64,000 nt of DNA from Pseudomonas sp. Irchel s3h14 (GTDB taxonomy: Bacteria; Pseudomonadota; Gammaproteobacteria; Pseudomonadales; Pseudomonadaceae), in contig NZ_FYDJ01000006.1 in assembly GCF_900187425.1 (NCBI RefSeq), positions 186,001 to 250,000 on the forward strand, given 5' to 3'. Below are positions 17,864 through 29,834 of this stretch, piece after piece. Positions within the stretch are counted from its first letter, which is position 1; every line of letters starts with the position of its first letter. The notes under the pieces were generated by a model. It was not told the DNA's origin. It saw nothing but the letters and a program-made list of their open reading frames with translations, and did not search any database. The position numbers were made by a program, and so were the translations under genes.

Positions 17864-18178
17864 TCAGGTCAGCGCCGCCAGTTGTTGAACCGTCTCCGGA
17901 AAGCGCTCAACCAGCCGGATCAACGTTGTCGCCTGAGCATTAGGTTTCGCTCGTCCTTGCTCCCAGTTTTCCAGCGTCCGGGTATTCGTACGCAAATACA
18001 TCGCGAATACCGAACGGGAAAGGTTGAGCTGTTGGCGTATGGCTACCACTTCCTCGGCAGTGATGGGTACCAGTTTTGGCAGTTTGACCTTGTGGCTCCG
18101 CAGCGTGACCTTACCTTGGCGCTCGTCGGCCAAGGCTTCGAGGCCCTCCATCAGTTCGGAAAAAATGTCACGTTTCAT
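17864..18178 (-). CDS. HigA-like antitoxin, XRE-type helix-turn-helix
   Basis: 104 residues. An N-terminal segment that probably contacts the toxin (MKRDIFSELMEGLEALADER) is followed by a Cro/C1-type helix-turn-helix at about 40-95 (IRQQLNLSRSVFAMYLRTNTRTLENWEQGRAKPN). The toxin gene lies upstream and overlaps it by 11 bp, the reversed order typical of HigBA and NadS-type pairs. It should neutralise the toxin and repress the promoter of the pair. A second, broken copy of this N-terminus exists at 30134-30262. The exact subfamily name is uncertain. Confidence 0.88.
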   Translation of the reverse strand: MKRDIFSELMEGLEALADERQGKVTLRSHKVKLPKLVPITAEEVVAIRQQLNLSRSVFAMYLRTNTRTLENWEQGRAKPNAQATTLIRLVERFPETVQQLAALT

Positions 18179-18518
18179 AGTGAGTTCTCGTATTGATTTC
18201 TCTATCCAGCGTTTGTCTGAAAAGTTTTTTCTGGGCTGGCGTCAGGTCGTCCTGCTCGTTTTTGCTGTACACCGTGAACAGCCAGAATTGATCGAAACCT
18301 GACCACCAGTAATAAATCACCCGTAATCCGCTGCGCTTGCCTTTGCCTCGTCGCTGGTCGGAGAAGCGGACTTTGCGCAAACCGCCCGTACCTTCCACGA
18401 GATCGCCCGCTTCCGGGTTTTTCAGCAGCTCCAGTTGAAAGCTGCGAAACAGTTCGTCGTCCAGGTAGTCATTTCTGTGCTTTTGAAATGCGGGTAATTC
18501 GATAAAAAGAGCGTCCAT
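18168..18518 (-). CDS. HigB/RelE-like toxin
   Basis: 116 residues. It matches the RelE/HigB2 group (COG4737-like) in length and in the pattern GTGGLRKVRFSDQRRGKGKRSGLRVIYYWW, a conserved basic core, followed by FTVYSKNEQDDLT. These toxins cleave mRNA on ribosomes. I chose ATG 18518 (MDALFIELPAF) since family members begin like this. The in-frame extension to 18569 is unsupported, and the ribosome site is weak in either case. The upstream 227 bp hold no gene. Function is inferred from family and from pairing with the antitoxin. Confidence 0.86.
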   Translation of the reverse strand: MDALFIELPAFQKHRNDYLDDELFRSFQLELLKNPEAGDLVEGTGGLRKVRFSDQRRGKGKRSGLRVIYYWWSGFDQFWLFTVYSKNEQDDLTPAQKKLFRQTLDREINTRTHYET

Positions 18519-18745
18519 GTTCTGTACGTTACCTGCGTATATTTCTATCACAAGAATCGAATAGGTCAAGGCTTCTGTTCTTGGCCAATTCGGTCAAGTC
18601 ATTACGTTAAAGTCGAAGGCAGGATCGGGATGTAGGACGAGGCTGATTCACCCGCGAGGCGATTCTGGATATCGGGGAGGAGGAATAAGCGGGCCAGCCT
18701 TATGACCCGAAACTTGCGCTTGCTCGGTGAGGTTCAAGACGGTAT

Positions 18746-20152
18746 CTACATTGCATTTTCGTTTTTGGGGAAAGCGAGTCTGAACACGGTCATCGCACCG
18801 GGCAGGCTTTCAACTTCGGCCACTCCCTGATGCAAGCTCATGATCGAGCGCACGATGGCCAGGCCCAGTCCGGTGCTGCCTTGTGAGCGGGAGCGGCTGC
18901 TGTCGACGCGGTAAAAGCGGTCGAATAGATGCGGCAGATGCTGTGCCTCGATGCCCGCGCCAGGGTTGCTGACCCGCAGCGAAACCTGAGTGGCCTCTTG
19001 CTCAATGTGTAGCGAAACCGTTTGCCCTGCCGGGCAGTGGCGCAGGGCGTTGGACAGCAGGTTCGATATTGCCCGTTGAATCATCAAGCGGTCGCCCAGC
19101 ACGCGTGCGCTGCCGGTCACGCTCAGGCTTATGCGCTTGTCTTGAGCCGACAAGGAAAACAGGTCGGCCACCTTTTCGGCTTCTTCTTCCAGGGCGACCG
19201 ACTCGTAGGACGTGAGCGCTGCCGGGTTACTGGCCTGCGCCAGAAACAGCATGTCCGAGACAATCCGCGCGACACGCTCCAGTTCTTCAGTGCAAGACAC
19301 CAAAACGTTTTTGTACGCCTCGGCCGTGCGTTCCCGGGACAGCGTCACCTGTGCCTTGCCCATCAAATTGTTGATCGGCGTGCGCAGTTCATGGGCCAGG
19401 TCATCGGAGAACTGCGACAACTGCTGCACACCATTATCGAGGCGATCCAGCATGAAGTTGATCCCCCGGGCCAGTTCACTGAGTTCCTGGGGCATGTCGA
19501 GCACCGACAGCCGATGGCCGAGGTCTTGCGTCGAGACCATCGCCGCCACTTTGCGAAACTCGCGCAGCGGCCTCAGCCCCCGCTGTACGGCGGCCCAGGC
19601 ACTGAGGCCGATGAAGATCAGCAGCAACGGCAAAGCAATCAGCGTCGAGCGCAGATAGGCGCTGAGCAACGCCTGGTTGTGGGCATCGTCCATCGACAGC
19701 AGCACCGGGACGCGGGTGCCGTCCTTGATGCGGATTAACCGAGAGGCGGTCAGGTAGCGTTTGTCTTGATCGTCGGTGCTGCCCGAGAACGCCAGTTGTT
19801 CGTTGGCGGCCAGCGCTGCCTTGCGCTCAATACGCGGGTCGACCATGCCAGAGCCGGATTTCAACAGCGGCGTACGCAAGTTGGCGCGGTCATAAATCGT
19901 CAGGGTGAGGTTGTCATGGCCCATGACCTGATCGAGCAGAATGTGCGGCGCCGAACGAATTTCTGCGGAATCGGCGTACAGCGACAGGCTGTGTTCCACC
20001 TGTTCCATCTTCTGGGTCAGGCTGTCCCTGGATAACACGTTCAGTTCATGGGTCAGGGCAAAGAACGCCAATACAGCCAGGAACACCACCAGCACCGCCC
20101 CCAGGATGCTGACGGTCAAGCCCAGGCGCAGCGACAGGCTGGCGGGCTTCAT
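18746..20152 (-). CDS. czcS: Heavy-metal sensor histidine kinase (CzcS/CopS type)
   Basis: 468 residues. TM1 lies at about 10-34, a periplasmic sensor domain at about 35-165, TM2 at about 166-188, then HAMP. The H-box SDDLAHELRTP has the phospho-acceptor His254, followed by the N-box (ISNLLSNALRH) and G-box (GSTGLGLAIV). This is the layout of the CusS/CopS/CzcS heavy-metal kinases. It overlaps the response regulator by 4 bp and lies divergent from czcCBA, so zinc, cadmium or cobalt sensing is the likely role. Copper cannot be excluded from sequence alone. The in-frame extension to 20290 lies inside the regulator gene and is rejected. Confidence 0.9.
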   Translation of the reverse strand: MKPASLSLRLGLTVSILGAVLVVFLAVLAFFALTHELNVLSRDSLTQKMEQVEHSLSLYADSAEIRSAPHILLDQVMGHDNLTLTIYDRANLRTPLLKSGSGMVDPRIERKAALAANEQLAFSGSTDDQDKRYLTASRLIRIKDGTRVPVLLSMDDAHNQALLSAYLRSTLIALPLLLIFIGLSAWAAVQRGLRPLREFRKVAAMVSTQDLGHRLSVLDMPQELSELARGINFMLDRLDNGVQQLSQFSDDLAHELRTPINNLMGKAQVTLSRERTAEAYKNVLVSCTEELERVARIVSDMLFLAQASNPAALTSYESVALEEEAEKVADLFSLSAQDKRISLSVTGSARVLGDRLMIQRAISNLLSNALRHCPAGQTVSLHIEQEATQVSLRVSNPGAGIEAQHLPHLFDRFYRVDSSRSRSQGSTGLGLAIVRSIMSLHQGVAEVESLPGAMTVFRLAFPKNENAM

Positions 20153-20823
20153 TCCCGCGCCTCCAGCACATAGCCGACACCACGCAGGGTATGGATCAGT
20201 TTGCTGTCGAACGGGTCGTCGATCTTGGCGCGCAAGCGGCGGATCGACACTTCGACCACGTTGGTGTCGCAGTCGAAATTCATGTCCCACACCAGCGAAA
20301 TGATCTGGGTGCGGGTGAGCACCTCCCCGGACTGACGCATCAGCAGATGCAGCAGGGCGAACTCCTTGGTGGTCAGGTCGATGCGCTGCTCGCCGCGAAA
20401 GGCGCGATGGCGCCCAGGATCGAGTTCCAGATCGGCGACCTTGAGTACCTGTGGCACCGGGATGTTTTCGCTGCGCCGCATCAGCGTGCGCACCCGCGCC
20501 AACAATTCGGGGAACTCGAACGGTTTGACCAGATAATCATCGGCGCCCAGATCCAGACCACGAATCTTGTCGGCCAGACGCCCGCGCGCAGTGAGCATCA
20601 TCACCCGGGTGGAGTGGGTGCGACGCAATTGTTCCAGCACGCCCCAGCCATCGAGTTCCGGCAGGTTTACATCCAGAATCACCAGGTCATACGCCTGCTG
20701 TTGCGCCAGATGCAGTCCATCGGCGCCGGTGGCCGCGTGGTCAACGATATAACCACTTTCCGTCAGTCCCTGATGCAAGTATTCGGCAGCTTTAAGCTCG
20801 TCCTCGACGACAAGGATTCGCAT
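20149..20823 (-). CDS. czcR: Heavy-metal response regulator (CzcR/CopR type, OmpR family)
   Basis: 224 residues. The receiver domain has acidic pocket E7/D8 and phosphorylated D51 (VILDVNLP), then a C-terminal winged helix of OmpR type (about 125-222) ending RGVGYVLEARE. Length and sequence style match CzcR, CopR and CusR. It is first gene of the czcRS unit and is transcribed away from czcCBA across a 467-bp control region. A candidate binding box for it lies at 21196-21213 and another at 27121-27138. Regulation of both targets is inferred. Confidence 0.92.
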   Translation of the reverse strand: MRILVVEDELKAAEYLHQGLTESGYIVDHAATGADGLHLAQQQAYDLVILDVNLPELDGWGVLEQLRRTHSTRVMMLTARGRLADKIRGLDLGADDYLVKPFEFPELLARVRTLMRRSENIPVPQVLKVADLELDPGRHRAFRGEQRIDLTTKEFALLHLLMRQSGEVLTRTQIISLVWDMNFDCDTNVVEVSIRRLRAKIDDPFDSKLIHTLRGVGYVLEARE

Positions 20824-21195
20824 GATCTTTCACCACTTTTATTTAATGGATATTTAATTAAGGTGGCCGGGAAAGTTGTTGTTTTTGTAGGGGCTTCCGG
20901 ACGGGTTTTAATAACGACTAGATGTTGTGAGTTTCTGGTTTCCGACAGAGATTTCCCTGTGTGATGGCGTGCAAGGTAAAGGCTGTAGTGGCTACAGAGT
21001 CAACTGAAATACTGGGTCTTGAGCCCTGAGAATGGCGATCTGCGACAGCCTGTCGCAGCAGGCAAGCCCGAGTTCCGAAGTGCCGCATTCAGGCAAGTGC
21101 TGTTTGGCAGATAACTGCCGTGTATTTGTTTCTGTGTATTGCTATGTCGCACTTCGCACTTCGCATCCTAGACCAAAACAACTTCCACAAACCGT

Positions 21196-21213
21196 GGATA
21201 ACGGATTTGTAAT
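21196..21213 (+). promoter_or_regulatory. Candidate CzcR/CopR-type box upstream of czcC
   Basis: GGATAACGGATTTGTAAT. The core T-A-A-C-N6-G-T-A-A-T has the same spacing as the reported pseudomonad CopR-type box (TGAC-N6-GTAAT). It ends 77 bp before the czcC start. The same core recurs upstream of the small PtrA-like gene at 27211. The surrounding 467-bp intergenic region (20824-21290) shows nothing else I can assign. Confidence 0.55.
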
Positions 21214-21290
21214 GTTCCAGTCACCTTGCCGATAAGTTCAAAACCCTACCGTGGCGGCATCAAAGATTCTTGAATAAAGGAAGTCTTCCA

Positions 21291-22550
21291 TTGCCCGGTT
21301 TAAAAGAACTGACGGCGCGATCACGCCTGAAAAAAACAGCGAGGACAGTGACGGCCAGCGTTGTGTTGCTGGCCGGCACGGGTCTTGTGCATGCATCGAC
21401 CCTGACCCTCGATCAAGCCCTGCAAACGGCATTCACCGGTAACCCCGATCTGGCGGCGGCTCAGTGGGAAATCGGTATCGCCGAAGGGGATCGGCAGCAG
21501 GCCAGTCTGATCCCCAACCCCGAAGTGTCGTGGGAGGCTGAGGACACCCGCCGCGATTCGCGAACCACCACCGTGATGCTCAGCCAACCGATCGAACTGG
21601 GTGGCAAACGTGGCGCACGAATCGATGTCGCCAGCCGCGCACAGGACGCCGCCGGGATCGAACTGGAGCGCAAGCGCAATGCCTTGCGCGCCGATGTGAT
21701 TCAGGCGTTCAACAGCGCCCAGACCGCGCAACAACGCTTGCAGTTGTCGCGCCAGTCGCTGCAACTCGCCGAACACGGTTTGCGCGTCGCCCAAGGACGC
21801 ATCGAGGCCGGTAAATCATCGCCAGTCGAAGGAACCCGTGCGCAAGTGCAACTCTCTGAAGTACGCCTGGAACTGAGCCGCGCCGAACGCGATCAGGCCA
21901 ACGCCTATCAGCAATTGGCGCAGGTCATGGGCTCACCGTTGCCAACCTCGACCACTGTGCAAGCGGCCACGCAAAGCATGCCCGCCGTGCCACCGCCGAC
22001 CCGATTGCTTGAGCGCCTGAACGAGACCGCCGAGCTGCGTCTGGCCAAATTGCAGATCGATCAGCGCGAAGCCTCATTGGGTCTGGAAAAGTCGCAACGC
22101 ATTCCCGACCTGACCGTGAGCATTGGCAGCCAATACAGTGAAACCGAGCGCGAGCGGGTCAACGTGGTCGGGCTGTCGATGCCGATTCCGCTGTTCAATC
22201 GCAATCAGGGCAATGTGTTGGCGGCGGCCCGGCGCAGCGATCAGGCGCGGGATCTGCGCAACGCCACCGAGCTGCGTTTGCGCACGGAAATCCAGACCAC
22301 CCTTGAGCAATGGCAGACCGCCAACGGCGAAGTCGAAGCGTTCAACCAGACCATCCTGCCCGCCGCGCAAAGTGCGGTCGACAGCGCCACGCGCGGCTTC
22401 GAAATGGGCAAGTTCGGATTCCTCGACGTGCTCGACGCCCAACGCACCCTGATCAGCGCGCGCAGCCAATACATCCAGGCCGTCAGCGAGGCGACGGACG
22501 CGCGAGTACGCATCGAACGCATCTTCGGCGACCTCTTCGTCAGCCCTTGA
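21291..22550 (+). CDS. czcC: CzcC-like outer-membrane factor of heavy-metal efflux pump
   Basis: 419 residues from TTG 21291. A signal peptide of about 35 residues ends at HA-S, and two OEP repeats of the TolC fold follow. It gives the CzcCBA pump its outer-membrane exit. I prefer TTG 21291 because AAAGGAA lies 8 nt upstream; TTG 21270 has no such site. Non-ATG initiation may limit expression. It is 49 bp upstream of czcB in one operon. Family assignment is from operon position, length and the HME-type partner genes. Confidence 0.88.
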   Translation: MPGLKELTARSRLKKTARTVTASVVLLAGTGLVHASTLTLDQALQTAFTGNPDLAAAQWEIGIAEGDRQQASLIPNPEVSWEAEDTRRDSRTTTVMLSQPIELGGKRGARIDVASRAQDAAGIELERKRNALRADVIQAFNSAQTAQQRLQLSRQSLQLAEHGLRVAQGRIEAGKSSPVEGTRAQVQLSEVRLELSRAERDQANAYQQLAQVMGSPLPTSTTVQAATQSMPAVPPPTRLLERLNETAELRLAKLQIDQREASLGLEKSQRIPDLTVSIGSQYSETERERVNVVGLSMPIPLFNRNQGNVLAAARRSDQARDLRNATELRLRTEIQTTLEQWQTANGEVEAFNQTILPAAQSAVDSATRGFEMGKFGFLDVLDAQRTLISARSQYIQAVSEATDARVRIERIFGDLFVSP

Positions 22551-22599
22551 ATTTCATCTTTCAGATCACTGCGCGATGGCATGGCGCAGAGGAGTTTCC

Positions 22600-23793
22600 A
22601 TGGAAAAAAAACTGATCGTGGTTGCTGCGGCGACGTTGGCGCTGGGCATTGGTATTGGCTCGATGTGGCCGGGCAATGCGTCCATCGACGCTCACGCCGA
22701 TGAAGCGGCGGAACACGCCGATCACGCTGAAGAAGGCGCTGCAGCCGACGGTGAACATACAGAAGAAGGGCACTTGGAGTTGAGCACCGAACAGATCACA
22801 GCGGCGGGCATTCAACTGGCCGAAGCGCGGGCGCAGAACATCAGCCTCGGTTTGCCGTTCCCCGGCGAAGTGCGCTTTGACGAAGACCGCACCGCGCACG
22901 TGGTGCCGCGCGTCCCCGGCGTGGTCGAGTCGGTGTCGGTCAATCTCGGGCAGTCGGTGAAGAAGGGCCAGTTGCTGGCGGTGATCGCCAGTCAGCAGAT
23001 TTCCGATCAGCGCAGCGAACAGGCTGCCGCACAGCGTCGCCTGACCTTGGCGCGCACCACCTACGAACGCGAGAAAAAACTGTGGCAGGACAAGATCTCC
23101 GCCGAGCAGGATTTCCTTCAGGCACGTCAAGCATTGGAAGAAGCCGAAATTTCCCTGACCAATGCCCGGCAAAAAATCAGCGTGCTCAGTGGCAGCGTGG
23201 TCGCCACCGGCGGCAATCGCTATGAACTGCGCGCGCCGTTCGACGGCGTGGTGGTGGAGAAACACCTGACGCCGGGGGAGGTGGTCGATGAATCCTCGGC
23301 GGCTTTTACGCTCTCCGACCTGTCGCGGGTGTGGGTGACGTTCGGCGTTTCGCCCAAGGATCTGAACAAGGTGCAAGTGGGCAAACCGGTCACCGTCAGC
23401 GCCCCGGAACTCAATGCCGAAGTCGCCGGCACCGTGGCCTACGTCGGCAGTTTGCTGGGTGAACAGACCCGCACTGCAACGGTTCGCGTGACCCTGGAAA
23501 ATCCGCAAGGCTCGTGGCGCCCCGGCCTGTTCGTCACCGCGCTGGTTGCTACCGACAGTCGCCAAGCCAAGGTCGCCGTGCCTGAAACCGCGATCCAGAC
23601 CGTCGAGGACAAACCCACGGTGTTCGTGCGCACCGACGACGGCTTCAAGGCGCAACCGGTGGAACTGGGCAGTCGCGCGGCCGGTTTGGTGGAAGTCACC
23701 CAAGGGCTGGAACCGGGCGTGCAAGTCGCCAGTGCCGGCAGCTTCGTCCTCAAATCGGAGTTGGGCAAAGCCTCAGCCGAGCACTCTCACTGA
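22600..23793 (+). CDS. czcB: CzcB-like periplasmic adaptor of heavy-metal efflux pump
   Basis: 397 residues from ATG 22600, which follows AGAGGAG. An N-terminal hydrophobic anchor/signal (about 3-20) precedes a His/Glu-rich stretch at about 28-60 (repeated A-D-H-A-E-E pattern). This resembles the metal-binding N-terminus of CzcB-type adaptors, and the C-terminus again ends H-S-H. Lipoyl, coiled-coil and barrel domains of the HlyD/RND adaptor fold follow. It joins CzcA to CzcC and may hand over metal ions. The shorter start is chosen over 22576 because of the ribosome site. Confidence 0.92.
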   Translation: MEKKLIVVAAATLALGIGIGSMWPGNASIDAHADEAAEHADHAEEGAAADGEHTEEGHLELSTEQITAAGIQLAEARAQNISLGLPFPGEVRFDEDRTAHVVPRVPGVVESVSVNLGQSVKKGQLLAVIASQQISDQRSEQAAAQRRLTLARTTYEREKKLWQDKISAEQDFLQARQALEEAEISLTNARQKISVLSGSVVATGGNRYELRAPFDGVVVEKHLTPGEVVDESSAAFTLSDLSRVWVTFGVSPKDLNKVQVGKPVTVSAPELNAEVAGTVAYVGSLLGEQTRTATVRVTLENPQGSWRPGLFVTALVATDSRQAKVAVPETAIQTVEDKPTVFVRTDDGFKAQPVELGSRAAGLVEVTQGLEPGVQVASAGSFVLKSELGKASAEHSH

Positions 23794-26985
<3,192 letters not shown>

Positions 26986-26995
26986 GTGATCCCCC

Positions 26996-27085
26996 TGTGG
27001 GAGCGGGCTTGCTCGCGAAGAGGCCGTGTCAGTCAACAAATGCTTTGAATGACACACCGCCTTCGCGAGCAAGCCCGCTCCCACA
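26996..27085. repeat. REPIN after czcA
   Basis: Left arm TGTGGGAGCGGGCTTGCTCG and exact inverse at the right end, with a loop of about 40 bp. It has the same size and arm sequence as the copy at 4566. Confidence 0.92.
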
Positions 27086-27120
27086 TTCGTTATTTACCCT
27101 GATTCAACAGAGTGGCAGCC

Positions 27121-27138
27121 ACATAACGGATATGTAAT
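27121..27138 (+). promoter_or_regulatory. Second CzcR/CopR-type box, upstream of the PtrA-like gene
   Basis: ACATAACGGATATGTAAT shares 15 of 16 bases of the core ATAACGGATTTGTAAT found before czcC, and its end lies 72 bp before the start codon, nearly the same distance (77 bp there). This points to co-control by the nearby two-component system. Confidence 0.55.
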
Positions 27139-27210
27139 CTCCACGCCACCGTCACGAAAGGTTCGGATTGTTACCTTGATCCCGTCAGTTAATTAAACGA
27201 GGAATCAAAC

Positions 27211-27411
27211 ATGAAACTTGCACAACTGAGTGCGTTTGCAGTGGCGTTGGTGATGTCTTCCATGGCATTGGCCGAAGGCGGCGGCGACCGAACTTTCGAA
27301 AAAATGATGACCGCCAACGACCGCTCCGTAGAGCTGTTCGTAGCCAAGGAACAGGCCCGCGACCCAGTCGTCGTCAATGAAAAGAAGGACGACAACACCA
27401 AAGACTTGTAA
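27211..27411 (+). CDS. Small periplasmic PtrA-like protein, copy 1
   Basis: 66 residues. The signal peptide ends at A21 (SSMALA, then EGGGDRTFE). The mature part is about 45 residues, charged, with no cysteine. The A-E-G-G-G-D-R-T-F-E block is the conserved N-terminal motif of small Pseudomonas proteins named after PtrA, a copper-inducible regulator of type III secretion in P. aeruginosa that is encoded next to copRS. Here the gene lies next to czcCBA with a shared box upstream, so metal induction is likely. A ribosome site (ACGAGG) precedes the ATG. Function is not known. Confidence 0.72.
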   Translation: MKLAQLSAFAVALVMSSMALAEGGGDRTFEKMMTANDRSVELFVAKEQARDPVVVNEKKDDNTKDL

Positions 27412-27428
27412 GCGTGTCGCACTTGAAC

Positions 27429-27466
27429 AAGCCCGTCGTCGAGTCCCGATGCCGGGCTTTTTTTAT
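27429..27466 (+). terminator. Terminator between the two PtrA-like genes
   Basis: Stem AAGCCCG / CGGGCTT with a 17-nt loop, followed by a run of T. It lies 17 bp after the first small gene and overlaps the leader of the second, so only part of the transcription may continue. Confidence 0.7.
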
Positions 27467-27479
27467 GAAGGTATTGAAC

Positions 27480-27812
27480 ATGAAACTTATCAAGTTGATG
27501 ACGTTCGCCGGTGTGATGGCGATGTCCCTGAATGTGCTGGCTGAAGGTGGGGGCGACCGGACGTTCGAGAGAGCGCTCAGTGCCAACACCAAAGCCATGG
27601 AGCAATACGCGGCCAACCAGGGCAAACCGGCGCCTGTGGTCAAGGATTATGAATACGGGATGAAGCTGGACGTGGTGAAAGTGGTGAGCGTTGTGCGGCC
27701 GCAAGTTGCCTGCGCTGTAGTTCCCACCGCAATGACCTACGAAGACTCGAAGGGCCAACTCAACACCATCAAATACACCGTGGCAGGCGATTGCCGCAAT
27801 CGCGGCGGCTGA
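27480..27812 (+). CDS. Small periplasmic PtrA-like protein, copy 2
   Basis: 110 residues. Signal peptide and first mature residues match copy 1: AEGGGDRTFE sits at residues 21-30 in both. The C-terminal half is different and has two cysteines (VACAVV and AGDCRN) that could form a disulfide in the periplasm. The start is ATG 27480; the open frame begins at 27414 but overlaps the terminator. It is a tandem paralogue of copy 1 with a new C-terminal extension. Role unknown; metal stress is suggested by context only. Confidence 0.68.
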   Translation: MKLIKLMTFAGVMAMSLNVLAEGGGDRTFERALSANTKAMEQYAANQGKPAPVVKDYEYGMKLDVVKVVSVVRPQVACAVVPTAMTYEDSKGQLNTIKYTVAGDCRNRGG

Positions 27813-27870
27813 CACCAATTCCCCTGTGGAGCTGCCGAAGGCTGCTCCTGCAGTGCTCAATCTACAGGCA

Positions 27871-27895
27871 TAAAAAAGGCGCCCCGAAGGGCGCC
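27871..27895 (-). terminator. Terminator of the OprD-like gene (minus strand)
   Basis: GGCGCC-CCGAAG-GGCGCC hairpin. On the minus strand it is followed by TTTTTT, as expected downstream of the porin gene that ends at 27961. Confidence 0.82.
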
Positions 27896-27960
27896 AAAAG
27901 ATTCACCTCTTACCAAAGGAGCAAGGAGCTTCTAAAGGTGAATTTGCATGAGCCGTGAAG

Positions 27961-29286
27961 TCAGAGAATCGCCAGCGGATACTCGATAATCACCCGCACT
28001 TCATCCAGATCCGATTCATACGCAGTGGCTCGGGTATTGGCCTGACGCAGGCGCAGCGACATATCTTTCAACGAACCACTCTGCACCACGTATTTGACTT
28101 CGATGTCGCGCTCCCAGCGCTTCTGGTCGGTCAGCGGGTTGCCGTCGGAATCACGGCGCATGTACACGGCGTTGGCACTGGAATAGTCGGCGTCGGTGCC
28201 GCGGGCGTAACGGGTCATGAACGACAAACCCGGCACGCCATAGCTGCTCATGTCGAGGTCGTAATGCACCATCCACGAACGTTCCTTGGGCGAGTTGAAG
28301 TCGCTGTACTGGATGGAGTTGTCGAGGAAGATCGAGTCGGACTGGCGCAGGTAGTCGAAGTCGTCGTTGCCGTTGTTGCGCTGGTGCGATAACGCAACGG
28401 AGTGGGCGCCGAGTTTCACCCCGACCCGGCCGCTCCAGATGTTGTTGTCGAACTTGCCGAGCAGTTGTTTGCCTTCGTCGACCGCCTTGTAATAGTTCAG
28501 GCCACCGAACAGCGACAGGTCATCCGACAGTGGGTAAGTCCACGCAGTGCCGGCGTAGTACTGATTCCAGGCATCCTTGAGGCGACTGGAATACAGGCTG
28601 AAACTGAGGTTCTTGTTCAGCGCGTAATCACCACCGAAGTAGCCGACCCACGGCGAGTTGACCGGGCCGGCATAGAAGGTCGCGAAGTTCTCGCGCATGT
28701 CGCTGGACACCGGTTGGCTCATCGCATGCAGGCGACCGCCCTGTACCGACAGACCTTCGATACTGGTGTTGGTGGCCGTGACACCCCGGAAGCTTTCCGG
28801 CAACAGTCGGGAGTCACCCGCCGCAACCACCGGGTTGGCGGGGAACACATCGCCGACCTTCACCACCGTATCGAAGGCGCGCACTTTGGCGGCGCCACCG
28901 ACCTTGGTGTATTCGTCCCGCGCCTGGCCATCACTGTCGACCGGCAGCACATCAAACGAACTACGGCCACCGTTGCGCCCGTCACCGGTATCAAGCTTCA
29001 AACCGATCATCGCAAACGCATCGACACCGACCCCGACGGTGCCCTGTGTAAACCCTGATTCGAACTTGCTGATGACCGCATGGGCCCAGGCCTCGGAATA
29101 ACCATTGCCAGTGGGGCTGGACTGGCCGTCACGGTGATCACGATTGAAGTAGAAGTTGCGGTTGAGCACCGTCAGGCTGCTGCCCTCGATAAACCCCTCG
29201 GCTTTATCTTCCGCAAACACCATGGACGGCCCGGAGCCGACAACCACAGCTAAAGCGGCTATCGACATTTTTGTATTGTTAACCAT
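27961..29286 (-). CDS. OprD-family outer-membrane porin
   Basis: 441 residues. The signal peptide ends at about A25 (SMVFA, then EDKAEGF). The mature start, GFIEGSSLTVLNRNFYFNRD, is the hallmark of the OprD/Occ family of 18-strand porins that admit basic amino acids or carboxylic acids. The C-terminus ends with a hydrophobic strand (VRVIIEYPLAIL). ATG 29286 follows AAGGAG with a spacing of 6 nt; TTG one codon earlier is less likely. It stands alone between the small metal-linked genes and the toxin-antitoxin module. No transporter or enzyme gene is beside it, so the substrate cannot be guessed. Confidence 0.93.
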   Translation of the reverse strand: MVNNTKMSIAALAVVVGSGPSMVFAEDKAEGFIEGSSLTVLNRNFYFNRDHRDGQSSPTGNGYSEAWAHAVISKFESGFTQGTVGVGVDAFAMIGLKLDTGDGRNGGRSSFDVLPVDSDGQARDEYTKVGGAAKVRAFDTVVKVGDVFPANPVVAAGDSRLLPESFRGVTATNTSIEGLSVQGGRLHAMSQPVSSDMRENFATFYAGPVNSPWVGYFGGDYALNKNLSFSLYSSRLKDAWNQYYAGTAWTYPLSDDLSLFGGLNYYKAVDEGKQLLGKFDNNIWSGRVGVKLGAHSVALSHQRNNGNDDFDYLRQSDSIFLDNSIQYSDFNSPKERSWMVHYDLDMSSYGVPGLSFMTRYARGTDADYSSANAVYMRRDSDGNPLTDQKRWERDIEVKYVVQSGSLKDMSLRLRQANTRATAYESDLDEVRVIIEYPLAIL

Positions 29287-29456
29287 CAATCACTCCTTGG
29301 GTTCGGCAGAACGGGAACGTGCTTCGGCGTAGGTTTTATTGTTCGGCGGGCAAGGGCCCGCCGGCATGGTCGCCGGGTGACATCGTCGCAAGCTGCGGAT
29401 AACGCCAAGGTGATGGGGGAATTACAATTTCGTCATGTGCATCTGATGTTGCCCGA

Positions 29457-29834
29457 TCAGACCAAAACAGCCAGATCCGTGTACCGGGCAACCAATGGAT
29501 CGGCGGTGAGGAGTTTCATGGGTTCTGTCATGGCCGTTGCAACAATGAGGCGGTCAAACGGGTCCCGATGGTGATGTTCGAGGTCCTTCACGGCAATGGC
29601 GTGTTCTGAGGTCACGGGCAGTTCGATGAACCCGCTGTCGAGGCAGTACTGCCGGATTTCCTCCAGGTCAACGTTCAGCTTTCCCAGCCCGACCTTGATC
29701 GCCATCTCCCAGAATGTCGCTGCGCTGATGTAAATGTCGGCAGCGTTCTGAATAAGCGTTCTGGCTTTGCCGGATAGCCTGGGGTCATCGCTGAGCGTCC
29801 AGAGCAATATATGCGTGTCGAGCAGAAGCCTCAT
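29457..29834 (-). CDS. PIN-domain toxin (VapC-type)
   Basis: 125 residues, the standard length for a PIN-domain ribonuclease toxin. The acidic metal-binding residues are visible: D6 in LLLDTHILLW, E in TFWEMAIK, D in DPFDRLIVATA and D in LLTADP. It should cleave RNA when freed from its antitoxin. The start overlaps the antitoxin stop by 4 bp (ATGA), typical of translational coupling. The 170 bp between this gene and oprD hold nothing else that I can support. The target RNA is unknown. Confidence 0.92.
   Translation of the reverse strand: MRLLLDTHILLWTLSDDPRLSGKARTLIQNAADIYISAATFWEMAIKVGLGKLNVDLEEIRQYCLDSGFIELPVTSEHAIAVKDLEHHHRDPFDRLIVATAMTEPMKLLTADPLVARYTDLAVLV

Noticed and set aside
27815-27860. 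CTGTGGAGCTGCCGAAGGCTGCTCCTGCAG as a terminator of the second PtrA-like gene
   Set aside because: It forms only an imperfect stem and no T-run follows on the plus strand. It resembles a decayed repeat.
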